Of a stretch of 64,000 nt of DNA, positions 11,246 through 23,746 are shown piece after piece. A model generated the notes under the pieces. The model worked only from the letters and a program-made list of their open reading frames with translations. It was not told the origin of the DNA and searched no databases. Position 1 is the first letter of the stretch; every line of letters starts with the position of its first letter. The stretch spans positions 1-64,000 of the forward strand of contig JAPDOI010000948.1 in the NCBI GenBank assembly GCA_029168955.1, in the 5' to 3' direction. The position numbers and the translations under genes were made by a program. This DNA comes from Aplectana chamaeleonis (lineage: Eukaryota > Nematoda > Chromadorea > Rhabditida > Cosmocercidae).

Positions 11246-13925
11246 GGGTTGAATAAGGCTCTGGCCCGGGGTCCTCGGAAAGAAGAGGATCCCAGTTACA
11301 TGCTCTGGTTATGTCGCCTACGTGCCGGAAGTTGGATCCATATCTGCGCGTGTGCTGGTGGAAGATGGGCAATAAGAACAACAACAACAACAGGTGGTGC
11401 AGTGTATCCACCTACAGTTGTCATATATGGATCGTGAGTTAACTGCTTCTTCCGACGAGTGTCCGGATTAGATTATCACGCACAACCTACTGCGCGTATG
11501 TTTATCGTCAACCTCTAGATGAGAGGAAGCCGCGATGCTGATCTTTTCATTTTGAAAACCGAGCGCTTGCTGGCTAGAAAGCACAGTGGTAGAAGTTGAG
11601 AGACGACCGCTCCGCTCTCAAGATGAGGAGATGAATGTTGTGTTGCCGCTTCCTAGAGATAGGATCGCAAACTAAGGACAGACCGACTGTAGCCAGTTAC
11701 AACGGAATTGTAGACGAATCCTGTGGACGGTCTGTGACATAGCCCAATAGGTGACAGCAGCTTCTTCAGACTGCAAAGAAGAAGAAGACAACTGCCAGTA
11801 GCTGAGAATGAAACGCTTCGCTTTACAAAGAAAAAAAACGCTTCTCATACATCCCGCTAATTGATCTCGTCGCCACATCGACATCCGGGTACAGCGCGGA
11901 ACTTCTAGGCGATTCGGGCTAAAAATTCAGCGCGGTAAATTATCTTCGACCTCATAAAGCTGCTCAGGCATTCGTGGTTCCAACGGCTGTTGAAGCTATA
12001 GTCCGTAGCATTAGCAGTCAGGCTAGTGCTGGAACGACTCTCAGCGGTGGAAGTTTCGTTGCTGTGCAATATGGGAGAGATGCTTTTAGCGTTCCAGCTT
12101 CTCTTTGAAGGCAGTGTTCACAATAAAATGGATCGGCTTGTTGCCTGTTTTCTCGCTTTTGTTTACGGACGATGGTTAGACATTATTTGGGGAACAGGGC
12201 AAACCATAGACCCACCCCATATAGCACCAGCCAGGGGCGAACTCTCAATCGCCCGAATACGCGAGATAGCAAGGCAGCGCTTCCACACGAAGAAGTCACT
12301 TTGACACGCCACCTTTGACAACCTCTCGAGCTCAACAGTGGCAAAATGACTGGAAATTTTTTATCAAAAGCCCTATTCTTCCCTACAATCTCAACCTCTC
12401 TCTCTCAATCCAAGTCCGCTCCCAGTTATTGGTTGCCAGTGACCGAAGGCTTTATTCTCCGCAACTCGTCCACTATTCTTTCGCCGTTCAATTTTAGGAA
12501 GTTTTTAAGGGGCCATCACTCCATTCCCAGGGGTTCTTGTACGATTCCAGATACACCATTCGAATCAGCCGTGGGACCGTCTTCGAGATAAGCTTTGAAT
12601 CTGGAGAGACATTTCGATTGTATTGCGGCCTTAGGCCTTTCCGCTGGCTTGATGGGGCTATATGGTCCTCTATCATTATCAGTAGCTAAAAGTAATGAAC
12701 CGCCATCACGTCACATTCATTTTATCGCAACACTGGCCTCAAAGACAGTGTTCACGATGAAGAACCGTATTCTAGTTTTCGATGTTTTTGAGAAGGCAAG
12801 TTCAATAAAGTAGTGTATAAAAGGTGAAAGTCCCCATGAACTTCCTCAAATTTATGAGGAAAAAACTGTTTCAAAATTTTCTTGATTGTCTAATAATGGC
12901 TGTTCAGACAGTCGTGGAGGGCGGGCCGAGCGACGAATACAGGGCGAGCCGAGGATACATACTTGGGCGGCAATTAAATTCACCCTGGCTCACCCTTCGA
13001 ATTCTTTTGCGCTTCGGAGTTCCTAGGTGAGCGGCTATTTTCTGTTTCGTGTGTCCTAAAAACTCTTCAAAAATAGGATGGTTTAATGAGCATGTTTGGA
13101 TATTAAAATTTGTCGGTACAAAGAGTATTCAAAATTCGGCTACCGTTCCTCTTGGTGAGCGAACACCATCTGTACCCGACACTGGAGCAGGATAACCGTT
13201 AGATGACATGGGCGGGAATCGACCTGGATGGGTTGGCCGGAGATTTTCACCTACTTTCTGGCCATCTTTTCGTCGTACTTTCGTCCTTACTTTTGAGAGG
13301 TACCCAAGGTTACGTTTCTGCCAAAGTTATACCGAACAATTTCTTTCATAGAAAACACTGCTTTAAAGCGACCGGAATCGCTTTCCAGGTCTGTACGCAC
13401 GATCTCTCACGTAGGGAAGCAGTTGCAGATCAATAACCCAAACCATTCCGCGATTGCTTGCCGGGCGTAACTGGCCAGGACTGCTTCCGCTCGAGCGGAC
13501 ATTTATCGTTAACATATGGAGATTTTTGGGCCCATTGCCTCCTTTAGCACCAGGGCCTTGGCATACAGTGCGCTCAGTAAATCATACACTCATGGAGTTC
13601 TCAAGCTTCAAGCGCTTTGCTAAATTAAAGCTGCTTAATAGTGGAGTGACTTGATGCGTGAGCTAATTTTAGAAAGCCTTTTTTCCTATTGACTCCTTAG
13701 AACCTGTTTAGTGTGTATCTCAAGTAATTGTATTGCTGTTTTATACGATTGTCTTAAACGTCGTAGTACCATGAGCGTCCAATAATTCCTGTCCGAAAAT
13801 TTTCAAAATTCTATAATTTTCCTTAGAAGTGTTATATATCAGCAACAAGTGTAAGAACCTTCTAGAAGGTTCTCCAAGTTCCTTTAGGGGTACATAAGGC
13901 TCAGTCGCCGCGTCAACAGTACAAG
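11246..13925. other. Intergenic sequence with decayed repeats
   Basis: No gene supported. Pieces of the TTAA-type families can be seen: an AGGCAGTGTTCACAAT terminus at about 12110, an AGACAGTGTTCACGAT at about 12745, and an internal segment of family 2 at about 12490-12600 (compare 27300-27370). An (AAC)n microsatellite lies at about 11370-11391. Confidence 0.45.
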
Positions 13926-13930
13926 CTAAA

Positions 13931-14640
13931 ATGGACCTGGTCGAATTCTTGTTCGTGTACTACGGGTGGCTGCTGGGCAACGACACGGGCACCGCGGTCG
14001 CCAACATCTTTTGCGGAGCGTACAAGGAGGATGCAGTGTCCCAACGCACAGCTGGTTCAATCGTTTCGAGAGCGGCGACACGAGCCTCGATGACAGGAAG
14101 CACAGCAGGAGGCCTTCTACGGTGGATGATGACGAAGTCCGTCGCTGTATCAAGGAGAAGCCGGAAGCCACCCGTGAACTGGCGACTACGCTCGGCTGCG
14201 TGTCCACCATTCAGACTCAACACTCAGCTACCACAGTTCTGCCCGTTGTCCCACCGTCTGACGGACGCCAGCAAAGAGCCGCGTGGCCGAATCTGCAGTC
14301 CCTCCTTCGTCCGCATCGCAAGGAGTTTCTCGAGACCTGGTCACGGGGATGAGAGCTGGGTCCTCTACGACAAAGTCGCCCGCCGTGCCGTCTGGATCCC
14401 GCGCGGAGAAGAGCCGCCGACGACGAAAGCCGACCTGCACCCGCTGAAGATCATGCTCTGCTGCTGGTGGGACACCAAAGGGCATTCTGTACTTCGAGCT
14501 GCTCCCGCAAGGCAGGACGGTCACCGCCTCATCTACACCGATCAGCTCGACTGCCGCCACCATCCGAGAAAGCGTCCGCGACGGGCGCGACAACGCGCCC
14601 CATTTCCATGACTCCTTTCCTGAGCTGCGCATGCTGCTTC
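13931..14640 (+). pseudogene. Mariner (Tc1/mariner superfamily) transposase relic
   Basis: The first frame opens with MDLVEFLFVYYGWLLGN, the start typical of nematode mariner transposases. A second frame carries the paired-domain part (RFESGDTSLDD, then RRPSTVDDDEVRRCI, then ATRELATTLGC). The first frame resumes with TGDESWVLYD and LHPLKIMLCCWWD, surrounding the first catalytic Asp region, and ends in a degraded segment where the second catalytic motif should be (about 14580-14620). At least two frameshifts occur and the C-terminal third is eroded, so the enzyme would cut and paste nothing today. Terminal inverted repeats were not identified. Confidence 0.88.
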
Positions 14641-15400
14641 CTCCCGTCTCCATACGCTCCCTTGTGGTCTCTTGCTCTTGCTCCACACATACACTCAGAA
14701 CACCCATTGGAATATCGTTCCGACTCATTTATGTATTTATTTATTATAGGACGTATACAAATAGTATGCGTGTATACAAACAACAGAAAGATCAAAGATG
14801 ATAACCATAGACACAAATCATCCTGCGAGGCGCAGCTGGCGGGATGTTATAAAATTATATAATCAAATTTAAAAAAAGGAAAGACTAAAATTAAAAACAG
14901 AAAAAAGGACAAAAAACGACTTAATAGACGAGAAATGTCACGAAGAAGCTTATGGACAATGACCTATTTTTCTGAAACCAGTTTTCTTTAACATGCGCTA
15001 AGATTCAAGAAAAGTGCACCACGGGCTAACAGCGTATTCATTGTGGAGATCACCCTTGTACAGAAAAAACTTTGATCTGCCCTGTGATCTCTAGAAAACA
15101 CAATTCAACTTAGCTTGTGGCTGGCGCCCCTGGTTCTAGAAGGAGAAATAGTAAAAACAGTTGAGCAGATTTTAGACCGAATTTTCCAGTGAGAATTTTG
15201 TGTACGACATTATGATGTCATTCCTTTTCGTCTATTTTCGAGACTGGGTAAAGCCTAGAGAAGCTTACGCCTCTCAACTCCATTTGGAGATGAAGCAGTG
15301 GCAGCCGACACCGCTAGCGCGGAGGGATAAGCTTTCTTGTAGAAGTTATTCTGCACACTCTCCAATAGAGCAATGTCCTTTTTTAGATGAGGGTTGAAAA
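14641..15400. other. No gene recognised
   Basis: AT-rich sequence with A-rich patches at 14865-14925. Possibly the 3' region of the antisense retrotransposon relic that follows, but nothing diagnostic was seen. Confidence 0.35.
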
Positions 15401-17800
15401 CTTAGTGGTGCCCACACTCGACTATTGGATGCCGTCCCATGTAACGGTTGTAGGCCTTGACAAGAATAAGAGGATTTCTAGATTTTAGATGCTGCCTTGA
15501 AAAGATTGCAGGTTCGGTGGATGGCTTTAGTGACAATGTTCTTATAGTGACACCTGAAGCTCAATTTATCGGTCAGCGTGAAACCTAAATCTCCTAACTT
15601 GTCCGACCCGCTCTAGCTCTTTGCCTCCTAAGCTTGTACAAGGCGTCCGAGGAATTGCCGCCCGCCTACTGAGAAGACGTGTTGTCTTTCCTATAGCCAG
15701 AGGAGAGGACCATTTCCGAGAGACCACCTTTCTACTAGATTGACTGCGGATTCCAATGCTTCCCTGCTCCTCAGTGCCAGAAACATGCCTATAGACCTTT
15801 GTTGATGCGCGCAGTCATCCGCGTACATTTGTGCAAAGTTAACATTCAAGGGAAGACAAAAGAGCAGGGAGTTCACATACGTGTACAGCAGAAACAACAG
15901 TGGAGACAGTACTCCGCCTTGCGGTACACCATGCTAGATACATCGTGAGTCGTAGAAGTAACTATCGCCCCACCGCGCTACAGATGAAGTTCGGTTCATC
16001 AAAAAATTCTGTTAACCATTGGTTAATAATCACTTGAATGGATTCCCTACTGACCGCAACCTTTCTAGAAGGCTGTTTTGAAGAACTTTGTCGAACGCCT
16101 TTGAAAAATCAAAAAATATGACATCAACTGGTTTGCACTAATTCCACAGCCTGAGTAAAATCATTCATCGATGAAAAGCAAAGCTTCATTTCTGTTGACT
16201 TAACCTTCCCTTCCAGAATCCATGTGCTGTGCAGTGTATGGATTATGTTATACCTATCAAGATGCTCAACAAGATGTTTTTCAGATTTTTCTCAAAGGGT
16301 TCTAGAAAAAAGCGGTGTTATGCTTACCGGGCGATAGTTTTTGGTACATTCCAGTGGCGGTTTTTTGATACTAAGCAGTAATAAAGGAGTGACGCCATCG
16401 GTCAAATTGCCTTCTCCGCGCATGTAAGAAAGATTGTTGGAATATATATTCCAAAGAGGTATGCAATATGGTCAAGAACTCCTTGATGAACCGAAGTGTG
16501 GTAGGTAATAAGGCGTGAGCAAAGAAAAAAGAACTGGGCCATTTGGAGAGGAGCTCGACAATGTGTTGCTTGTAATGAACCATATTCCAGAAGGCATAGT
16601 AGGAAAGACAGGCTCAGAGTTCCTACTATGCACGGCAGATCTTTGATTCACACTAAAGACTACTCAAACTCCTCTGCGAGCAAATTCGCTTTATCCAAAT
16701 CTTTCACTTAACTGGTGAACCGTTACTATCTAAGAGTGGGTATTTTCCTATAGTGTTCCTGAGACGGGACTTGACCAACTTAGTGAAGAGCCGGGAGGGA
16801 GTCGCCCGATTCAATAGAATTTTTTTCCACGTACGCATAGTATTTGTGTATCATTTTTATTGAATCGAGTTTTGCACAAGTTTTATTTCTCCCAGCAAGA
16901 GTCGCTTTTCTCCACAACAGCTTCGTTCCATAGAAAATCCGCTTACGCATCAGTGCTTGCACAATAACTAGGCAGTTTTGAGAATTGGTATCATGAATTT
17001 TGCATAGCGGCACAAACTCTCAACAACATCGTGGAGAATAGCAAGGGAACAATTCTTAAACTTCTCATTTTACACTTGAAACTGTGTTAAAAGAGCCAAA
17101 CCAGTCTATACCTTCGGCTAGGTAATTGTTTATGGCAGTAGAAAAATCTGCTGCGCGAAATTTCTCTTGAAGGAAACAGCGGGCTGGAATTTGACGACAT
17201 CAAACTGAATTCCCACCGCTGCATGATCACTGGTGCCTATAGCAGCAACCACCTCAGCATTTTTATGAAACCGTCACCGTTGCATAGAACCAAGTCCAGG
17301 TAAAGAAAGACCCGTGTTGGCTCTATTACTAGCTTCTTTGTGGAAAACAGTGCGAGAAAAATAAGTCCGAGAATTCTCTGGAGCAGAGGAATGCCGTTAT
17401 TAAGTCATAAGTAAGCTCGCCGGCCCATATTTGATGTATCCGCGAAAAGATTTAAGTCGCCCAACACTACACTAACACAATCTACTGGAGGAAAAAATCG
17501 CTAATAGCCTTAATTATCTGCCTGGAAAAGGAAGCACTGCAATCAGGCACGATCAACAAGTATGAAACGGGTAGGTCTATCCTCAAAGAAATACATAATC
17601 AATAAGAATTTCATAGAGATCTATTACGCATCCCTGAAAAATTGTCTGTGAACCGACAGAGTGTTTTTTATAAAGCAAAATAACGCCGTACCGCCTGTTT
17701 TACGCGCACGGTCACATCCAATAGCCGAGTATTGATTACTAGCATTTCCTAGAAGAGGAGCAATTTCATTTACGATTTTTAAGCCCAAGATTCAGTAATA
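15400..17800 (-). pseudogene. Decayed CR1-like non-LTR retrotransposon, antisense
   Basis: Read on the - strand, successive broken frames give an endonuclease-like part at about 17800-17400 (RKTGGTALF, then a GDLNLF-like motif near 17460). The reverse transcriptase follows: VIFFDFSKAFDKVL at about 16130-16090, [16 protein letters not shown] at about 15940-15890, and the catalytic YADDC at about 15810. Order and spacing fit one element lying 5'-to-3' from right to left, with many stops and indels. It resembles the fragment at 25.3-26.4 kb and is older than the copy at 36-39.5 kb. Confidence 0.8.
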
Positions 17801-18165
17801 CAAAGCCAAGGCATAGTTTTTTTTTGGTGTGAGAGCAAAAGTAGTAGGCGTCGCAGTTCTTCACCAGAGAGCGCACGTTAGCAAGCAAACATGTCAAAAG
17901 CCCGCTAGGGAGTCCTAGGGAAAGTTCACTAGTTTTTTCTCATGTTTTTAGCAACGCAACAGGACGCGACATAGCATGACTATGTGCCAAACAGCCCCTA
18001 GACTCACGCACTTGCAAATCCGGTGTTGGATTAACATCCATGTAAGAAAAGTGATTAAACTTTATCTTGAAGAAATGGTTTGCAGAGGCACTAACAAGAA
18101 TCTTTCACGTACTTTACCTTTTTTCTTCTGCGGCTCGTATTTGAACTACTTATCCTCATTTTAAG

Positions 18166-18352
18166 GGTATCTATGAGAAATTCCCCAACATTCGAAGCGA
18201 TTTTTGCGAGGACGAGGATTTTTCTGATGGAGAATCGAGCCTGCCACCGCCAGTGCTGAGAAGGTTTTCAACCAGTATAAAGATATTGAAGAATCAGCCA
18301 ACGATGCAACTGGTGAACACATGTGCAGCTGACTGCATGGTGAATTTATGCG
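18166..18352 (+). pseudogene. Exon-like fragment B2 (FSDGESSLPPPVLRRF)
   Basis: After the acceptor ATTTTAAG (ending 18165), one frame encodes GIYEKFPNIRSDFCEDED and then FSDGESSLPPPVLRRF. A one-base shift then leads into KDIEESANDATGEHMCS and a stop. It is a duplicate of B1 (7746), less damaged at its start. The acidic DEDFSD segment also resembles the A-type core, so A and B may belong to one repeated gene. Function unknown. Confidence 0.5.
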
Positions 18353-18406
18353 ATTTTGTATTTCGTAAGAATATTCGGTGTCAGTATCAAGTGGGCCGAT
18401 GTGTAC

Positions 18407-19921
18407 CACGGGTGTGCGTTAATGAAAATTTGTTTTTTCGTTAAGCGTTAATCGTTAATTTTTGGAAATCAACCGCATTAACCCGTTAATGCGTTTACAC
18501 GTTAATTTTTGATTTAGTTAAAATTTTTTAAAACATTACCTGACCACAGTAAAAATCGATTAATCATCAGAGGTCCCGGAAAAATAAAATAGACCTTCAA
18601 ATAACGTCAGCACGACGTCTTGGAAAATGGGTGGGGCTTCAGATGGCGTATCCAGCACTTCGTGGAAAAGCAGTAGGCCTTCAGGTGATGTCATGGAAAG
18701 TAGGTAGGGCTTCAGATGACGTCAGCAGGGCGTCATGGTAATTAGTTAGGGCTTCAAATGTAGACGTCGTGGAAAGTGGGAGGGCGTTCAGGTGACGTCG
18801 GCAGGACGTGAAAAATGGTTAGCGCTTCATCAGGGCGTGCGCCGCGTCGTAGAAGGTCAGTATCGTTTTATGTAGAGCGTGCGACGCGTGGTAGAAACTG
18901 AGTAGCGCTCCATGTAGAGAGTGGCCCGCTTCGTGGAATGTGAGCGTGCGCCACGTAAAGACCAAGTGGTAAGCTTCCCACACAGTCTGACATACATAGA
19001 ATGATATCCTTAACACGGGCTCAGGAACTCTGTACTCTACGGCATTCGCCGCACTTCGGATTGGTTTCATTTATGAGTGCACACTAAACGCAGATTTTAT
19101 TCCCCTTCTCGGCTTAGTCTATAGTGCGGTCCACCAAATTCGGTATATTTCTTCATCAATGAGAAGCGGTCGGCAGAAGATCAAATAGCATAAATCCTTA
19201 GGCAACACGCTCGCCACGGGTTGAGCGGGAGCGGTTGTGCTGCAATGAGTTTCATGCACATTGACTTCCCACCAACCGCTTCTCATTGATAAGTAGATGT
19301 GCAACCTTTGATGGACTACATTATGTGTATTCGCAAGTCCAAGTGCGTGACAGGCCGTCTTTATGTCTAAACAGAATACAGTATGTTGAGAAGAAAATCT
19401 GCGCCGACCATTTTTGAGCAAAAACAATTTGATAATTTGCGCAGAAGAACGGTTGTTTACTTTATGTATGATCACACGCCGTTGGATACAGTGATGATAT
19501 GCTCAAGAGTATCACCAACCCGACCTTCTATCCCCGCTCCCAGCCCTTGCTTGGTACTTTACTCGACCACAGAGGTAGATTAGACCTCACATTTCCTTTT
19601 GCGACACGAATAGGATTTTACGATATAGAGAAGCAATGACGAAAATAGATAAACAACGGAATGAGAATTATTGAGGTCAGCGATATATTCCACAACAAGC
19701 GAAAATTGACTGCGCCGCAAGCCTAAACGACGTGCACGGGCCCAGCTTCTGAAATTCACCATTGAAGCAGATCAATCAGTGTCGTAATTCCAACGCAATT
19801 AACGAAACCCAAATTAACGTGATTTTAGGACTTTGTCGTAAACCGTTAATCGTTAACTTTCCAAAAACCGCGTTAACCCAGTTAATGCGTTGACATGTTA
19901 ACGTTATAACGCACAGCCCTG
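18407..19921. mobile_element. hAT-like non-autonomous element with GTTAATCGTTAA subterminal words
   Basis: The left end CACGGGTGTGCGTTA and the right end TAACGCACAGCCCTG form a 15-bp terminal inverted repeat of the hAT type (CAGGGCTGTGC). Flanking 8-mers ATGTGTAC and ATGTGCTT share the first five bases, consistent with an aged 8-bp duplication. Both ends carry inverted clusters of CGTTAATCGTTAA and CAGTTAATGCG-like words (18430-18530 and 19795-19910), probable transposase-binding arrays. The interior has a tandem repeat (18600-18960) and no transposase. Confidence 0.75.
18600..18960. repeat. Tandem repeat of about 45-60 bp units inside the hAT-like element
   Basis: GGGCTTCAGATGACGTCAGCA, GGCGTCATGGAAAGT and variants recur about seven times with decreasing fidelity toward the right end, where the unit drifts to GCGTGCGCCGCGT. 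Confidence 0.7.
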
Positions 19922-20163
19922 ATGTGCTTGTACGACCCCAATGCAGCTGCGATAACCTACACCTGATGACCGGAATTCTGGAAAATTTCCACGCTTTCAT
20001 CCTTGTATTATTGTTTTTGGGCCGAGATTCTTACGTCACCACCAGAACTTTTCATTTTGCTTGTGTCAAAATTCTCAAGCGCCTTTCACTACCCGCTGGG
20101 AAGTTACACTACCGCGTTTACCCTGTTCGGTATCGAACGCGCGGCCGTCGTGGCGCGTAACAT

Positions 20164-20360
20164 GTATGGTTAGGTCCGTGGCTTGTTTCCTCAAGAAAAA
20201 GCATAGAATTTAAACCGCGGCTGGCGCGGCGGTTTAAATCTCACCAGCGGCTGGCTAATAATTACCAGCCGGCCGCCGCTGAGATTTAAAGCGCCGCGTC
20301 AACCGCGGTTTGAATTTGAATGTTTCTTCCTGAAGAAACAAACTTCGGACCTAACTATAC
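20164..20360. repeat. Foldback element, arms about 70-90 bp
   Basis: GTATGGTTAGGTCCG at 20164 is mirrored by CGGACCTAACTATAC ending at 20360. Inner matches include TGTTTCCTCAAGAAAAAGC with its mirror, and AACCGCGGCTGGCGCGGCG with CGCCGCGTCAACCGCGGTT. The centre is GC-rich (GGCTGGCTAATAATTACCAGCC). Confidence 0.8.
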
Positions 20361-21105
20361 TGTGCACATACATAATTATGCTGGAATGATATCTATATGT
20401 ACACTTCATGCTGTTGTATTTCAGCCGCAGCATGACGAGAGTCTTGAAGAGTTTTCCGACTGAGCGAATCGATTCTGTGTGTCGCAATTTCAACATTCAG
20501 CTGGTGAATCGATGTATGCTAGCTCTATCCGATTGAAGTATGCCAATCGGTCATGAATACATGTGAAGTTTGTGGCCGTTGTTGAATGTGATCTTTACGA
20601 TTCTATTCCTGCTTCGCCGCGGTGGCTGGCCCACCGATAAGTTTTATAAGGGTACCAATGTCACGCCTCTGAAGTTAACCCTAACAGGTAGCCATCGCGT
20701 GCAGCCTTTGCCGGAGTAAGTTCTGTTTCTAGACATTGTTAGTGTGCGTGCTTTTATCAGAAGGTTCACCTGCAAAAGCTCTAAAGCTATAGCCATTTGT
20801 ATCGCACCTTAAACTTCAGCGGTCTGAAGTTTGAAAATTTCCTGACAAATAAACGCAGCGCAAGGAAACACAGTTGATTGGAAATACATGTATACTATTT
20901 GTTGCGGCCTTATCGTATTTACAAGATGTCCTAAGAAGTTTTGGGCTTTTCTTCGCGAGGTCGCTGACGTACTTGCGCGTAGTGGGAGAGTAGATGGTGC
21001 GTGAGTGTACACAAGATTTTATATTTTACGGCATCACTTGTTTTGGTTTCCTATTTTCCGGACACCGGAGATTATTCGGGTTTCGAAGACGAGTACGTCG
21101 CCGGT
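20361..21105. other. No gene recognised
   Basis: Unique-looking sequence. Only short frames without family signatures. Confidence 0.35.
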
Positions 21106-22190
21106 TTCGTGTTAGAGGCGTCGTTTATACTTTCGTCACCGAGCGGCTCGGCGAATTGCGATCCTATAATATCGATCGTGCCGCGCCGCGCGATCAATAT
21201 TAGGGGTCATTCATACTTCCCCCGCCGAGTGGCGAGGCGAAGTGCAGTTCTATAATAATGATCGTGCGGCGCCGCTTGATCAATACCATAGGATTGCACT
21301 TCGCCGCGCCGCTCGGCGGCGTAAAGGGGTCTGCAGAGTTGCACCGCCCGGCGGCACGCCGCCGAGCGAGAGGTTCGGGGCGTGGCCAAAGCCTGACGCG
21401 GCGGCGCACTCCAATGCCTCGCAGAATGGCAGCGATGCCTGCCGTCGTTCTCCATTTTCCTTCCTTACGTACAACCTCGTTCATTCCACGCCAAAATTTG
21501 GATTTCGCCGATTTCAAAATTTTGTATTTATTTTCCTTGCTCGTTTTATGTATTCTTTGGATTCACCATGAAACCATATTTGAACAGAAATTTTAATCTT
21601 AAAGACGCCAGAATCAAAAGCTTCTCGAAAATAGCTCGACTTGTCTGGGTTGTGGAAGATTTTCGTCATTTCAAAAAAGAAATCGAAAACACTCAGCAGC
21701 GGGCAACATGAAATCTAGCAACAACGTTGATTCGGAATTTCTCGTGAGAATCGATATTATCCCACAGAAAGTGAAAACTGAAATAAAATCAATTATTCCT
21801 GGAGTGAAATGGAATGGATCACAATACAAAGCGAACAAATGAAAAAATGTTCAAGTGTTTATGGAAACGTGTCAGAGTAAAACTAAAAAAAAAGTTTGCG
21901 TGGATGACTGAACAATAGAAAAATTCATTAATAGGATCCATAGCGGCGCTCCTCGCCGACGATGAAAATGGTCCAGACCATTTCTTGCCGCAGCTCGCTG
22001 GCGGCGTCGCTCGAGAGCCGCTGCTGTCACAGCGGCGAAAACGCTCTGCGAGGTACCCATCGTCGCTGCTTTCGCGCGGCACGTCGCCGCCCTCGCCCAG
22101 TGCGTGGCGCCCCCCACTTTCCAACACTGCCGTGTCGCTGCGGGGCTCGCCGCGGCGCAACTCTGCAGACCCCTTAAGTATAAACGACCC
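21106..22190. repeat. Nested GC-rich MITE cluster
   Basis: An outer repeat starting GCGTCGTTTATACTTTCG (21116) and ending AGTATAAACGACCCC (22174-22190) is interrupted. The interruption, at about 21325-22178, is an element with ends AGGGGTCTGCAGAGTTGC and GCAACTCTGCAGACCCC. Within 21106-21340, the words GAAGTGCA.TCCTAT.AT and GATCAATA recur in both orientations. The same outer family occurs at 5105-5178, 54515-54620 and 59338-59502. Confidence 0.6.
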
Positions 22191-23331
22191 CTCATGAAAG
22201 GGTGGGTAATGGTACATCCCAGCGCAAGGAAAGAAGCGGTGGCACGGTCGCGGCCGACCCACCTAATACACGGGTGGTGGTCATAATGTTTTCCAATCGC
22301 ATCAGAGGCTGGAAAACGGGTATGAGCGACGCGCGTGATTGGACGGAACGCGGAGTTTTCCCCGCCCCTCCTGCGGTTGGAAAACACTACGACTACTACC
22401 CCATACACGGCAGGTTCGTGGCGCATTGCCAAGTTTCGTCCACGCTGTAGTGGTGAAGCTCCCCTGCCTTTAAACCGATTAGGAGAATTTACAGCTTACC
22501 GTATACCTACAGTAACCTATCAAAAGCTGAAAACAGACTTTACAAACGTGCAGAACATTCCAAAGTGATCCTGTTGTACGGCATCGAGCGAAAAAATCGC
22601 CCCCTTTGTAATTATACTATTTGGGGGCAAATTCGCTCTTCCTTCGCATGCGTGTGCGGAGCGGCGCTAGGGACATTGAGGAAGTGTGGGAGAGGGAGAT
22701 GCAGCATACGCGCGCACACGCACACGCTCGATGCACACAGTAAATTTCACTTCGAAGAAGAGAATAAAGTGAAATACAGTCCACGGCAACGGAAAAAGTG
22801 GTTGTGCGGTTGCGTATTTCCACAAGGCATACTGCAGGTTGGGCCATAACCGACGTCAATGTTGTAGTTTTCTCCCGAATTTTGAAAAAAACCTCGGGAA
22901 CGTTGAAAAACGGTGAGTTTTCGTCCACACACAAACATTATCAATATATCCTCATTTTCGGAGTGAAGTTTTTTTTTCGTCGTCCGCACGCGTATACTGC
23001 ATCATCCTCTCCCCCACGCTCTTGCGCTGTCTCTCCCCTCGCTCCGCACACGCGCGCTTAGGAGCAGAGTAAATTTGGCTCCGAAACAGAGGATACATTA
23101 ATTCTTAACCATGGATATAAGCAGGAAGAAGAAGAACAATTTCTTCGCTATTTCTTTTTTGTATTTCTTCATTTTTTCTTCTTACTCCTGCTTGTACCTA
23201 TGATAACTACTTTAGGTGTATTGATTATTGTGGTGGACTTACCGTTTCCTAAAGTTTTCGGTGTTTTTTCTTCAGTATGCGTTGTGGAAGTACGTAACCG
23301 CACAACCGCATTTGTCCGTTGCCGTGGACTG
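22191..23331. other. Non-coding, with a long inverted-arm repeat
   Basis: An arm at about 22630-22760 (GTGTGCGGAGCGGCGCTAGG, then GGGAGAGGGAGATGCAGCAT) is mirrored at about 22985-23095 (ATGCATCATCCTCTCCC..., CTCGCTCCGCACAC). Related single arms lie at 3640-3830, 25200-25345 and 62295-62425. No gene supported. Confidence 0.55.
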
Positions 23332-23573
23332 TACAGTTGACCGCAATGTTAATAGGACATGGTGCGGTTGCGGACTCGCACTTAAAACTACGGTAGAATC
23401 TGGCACTTTGCCAGATTTCGTCATCGACCGGCGCCAACCGTCGTCTCTCTGCTCACGAGACTATCAGCTGTGGCGCCGATCGATGACGAAATCTGTCAAA
23501 ACGCCAGATTCTACCGTAGTTTAGTGCGAGTCCGCAACCGCACCATGTCGCTTTAACATTGCGGTCAACTGTA
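23332..23573. repeat. Near-perfect foldback element, arms about 108 bp
   Basis: TACAGTTGACCGCAATGTTA, GACATGGTGCGGTTGCGGAC, then CTACGGTAGAATCTGGC at the left are mirrored in reverse complement up to TAACATTGCGGTCAACTGTA at 23573. The loop is about 20-25 bases. Transcription across it would give a long hairpin. Confidence 0.85.
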
Positions 23574-23575
23574 GC

Positions 23576-23726
23576 TATCGTCGATCACTGGTCGAGAGAT
23601 AAAGCCGCGGCGCAGCGATCTAGCGTGATATCACTGGATCGATGTCGATGACTATCATTATCTCTTTGCTTGCGTGTGTGCCACGTGTGTTCGTCGCGGC
23701 GATCTCTAAACTAGTGATCGATCATA
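23576..23726. repeat. About 150-bp TIR repeat, copy 1
   Basis: It runs from TATCGTCGATCACTGGTCG to GTGATCGATCATA with weak terminal inversion (GATCACTGGTCGAGAGAT / ATCTCTAAACTAGTGATC). A second copy, about 85 percent identical by eye, is at 30144-30291. Confidence 0.7.
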
Positions 23727-23746
23727 CCTTCGCTTTTTTTCAAAGC

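Noticed and set aside
14228..14728. 166-codon open frame on the - strand
   Set aside because: It is antisense to the mariner transposase relic, whose + strand translation has clear family motifs.
21200..22450. Cluster of Arg-rich open frames in all six frames
   Set aside because: GC-rich nested MITEs lack stop codons by composition; frames do not agree with splice sites or known domains.
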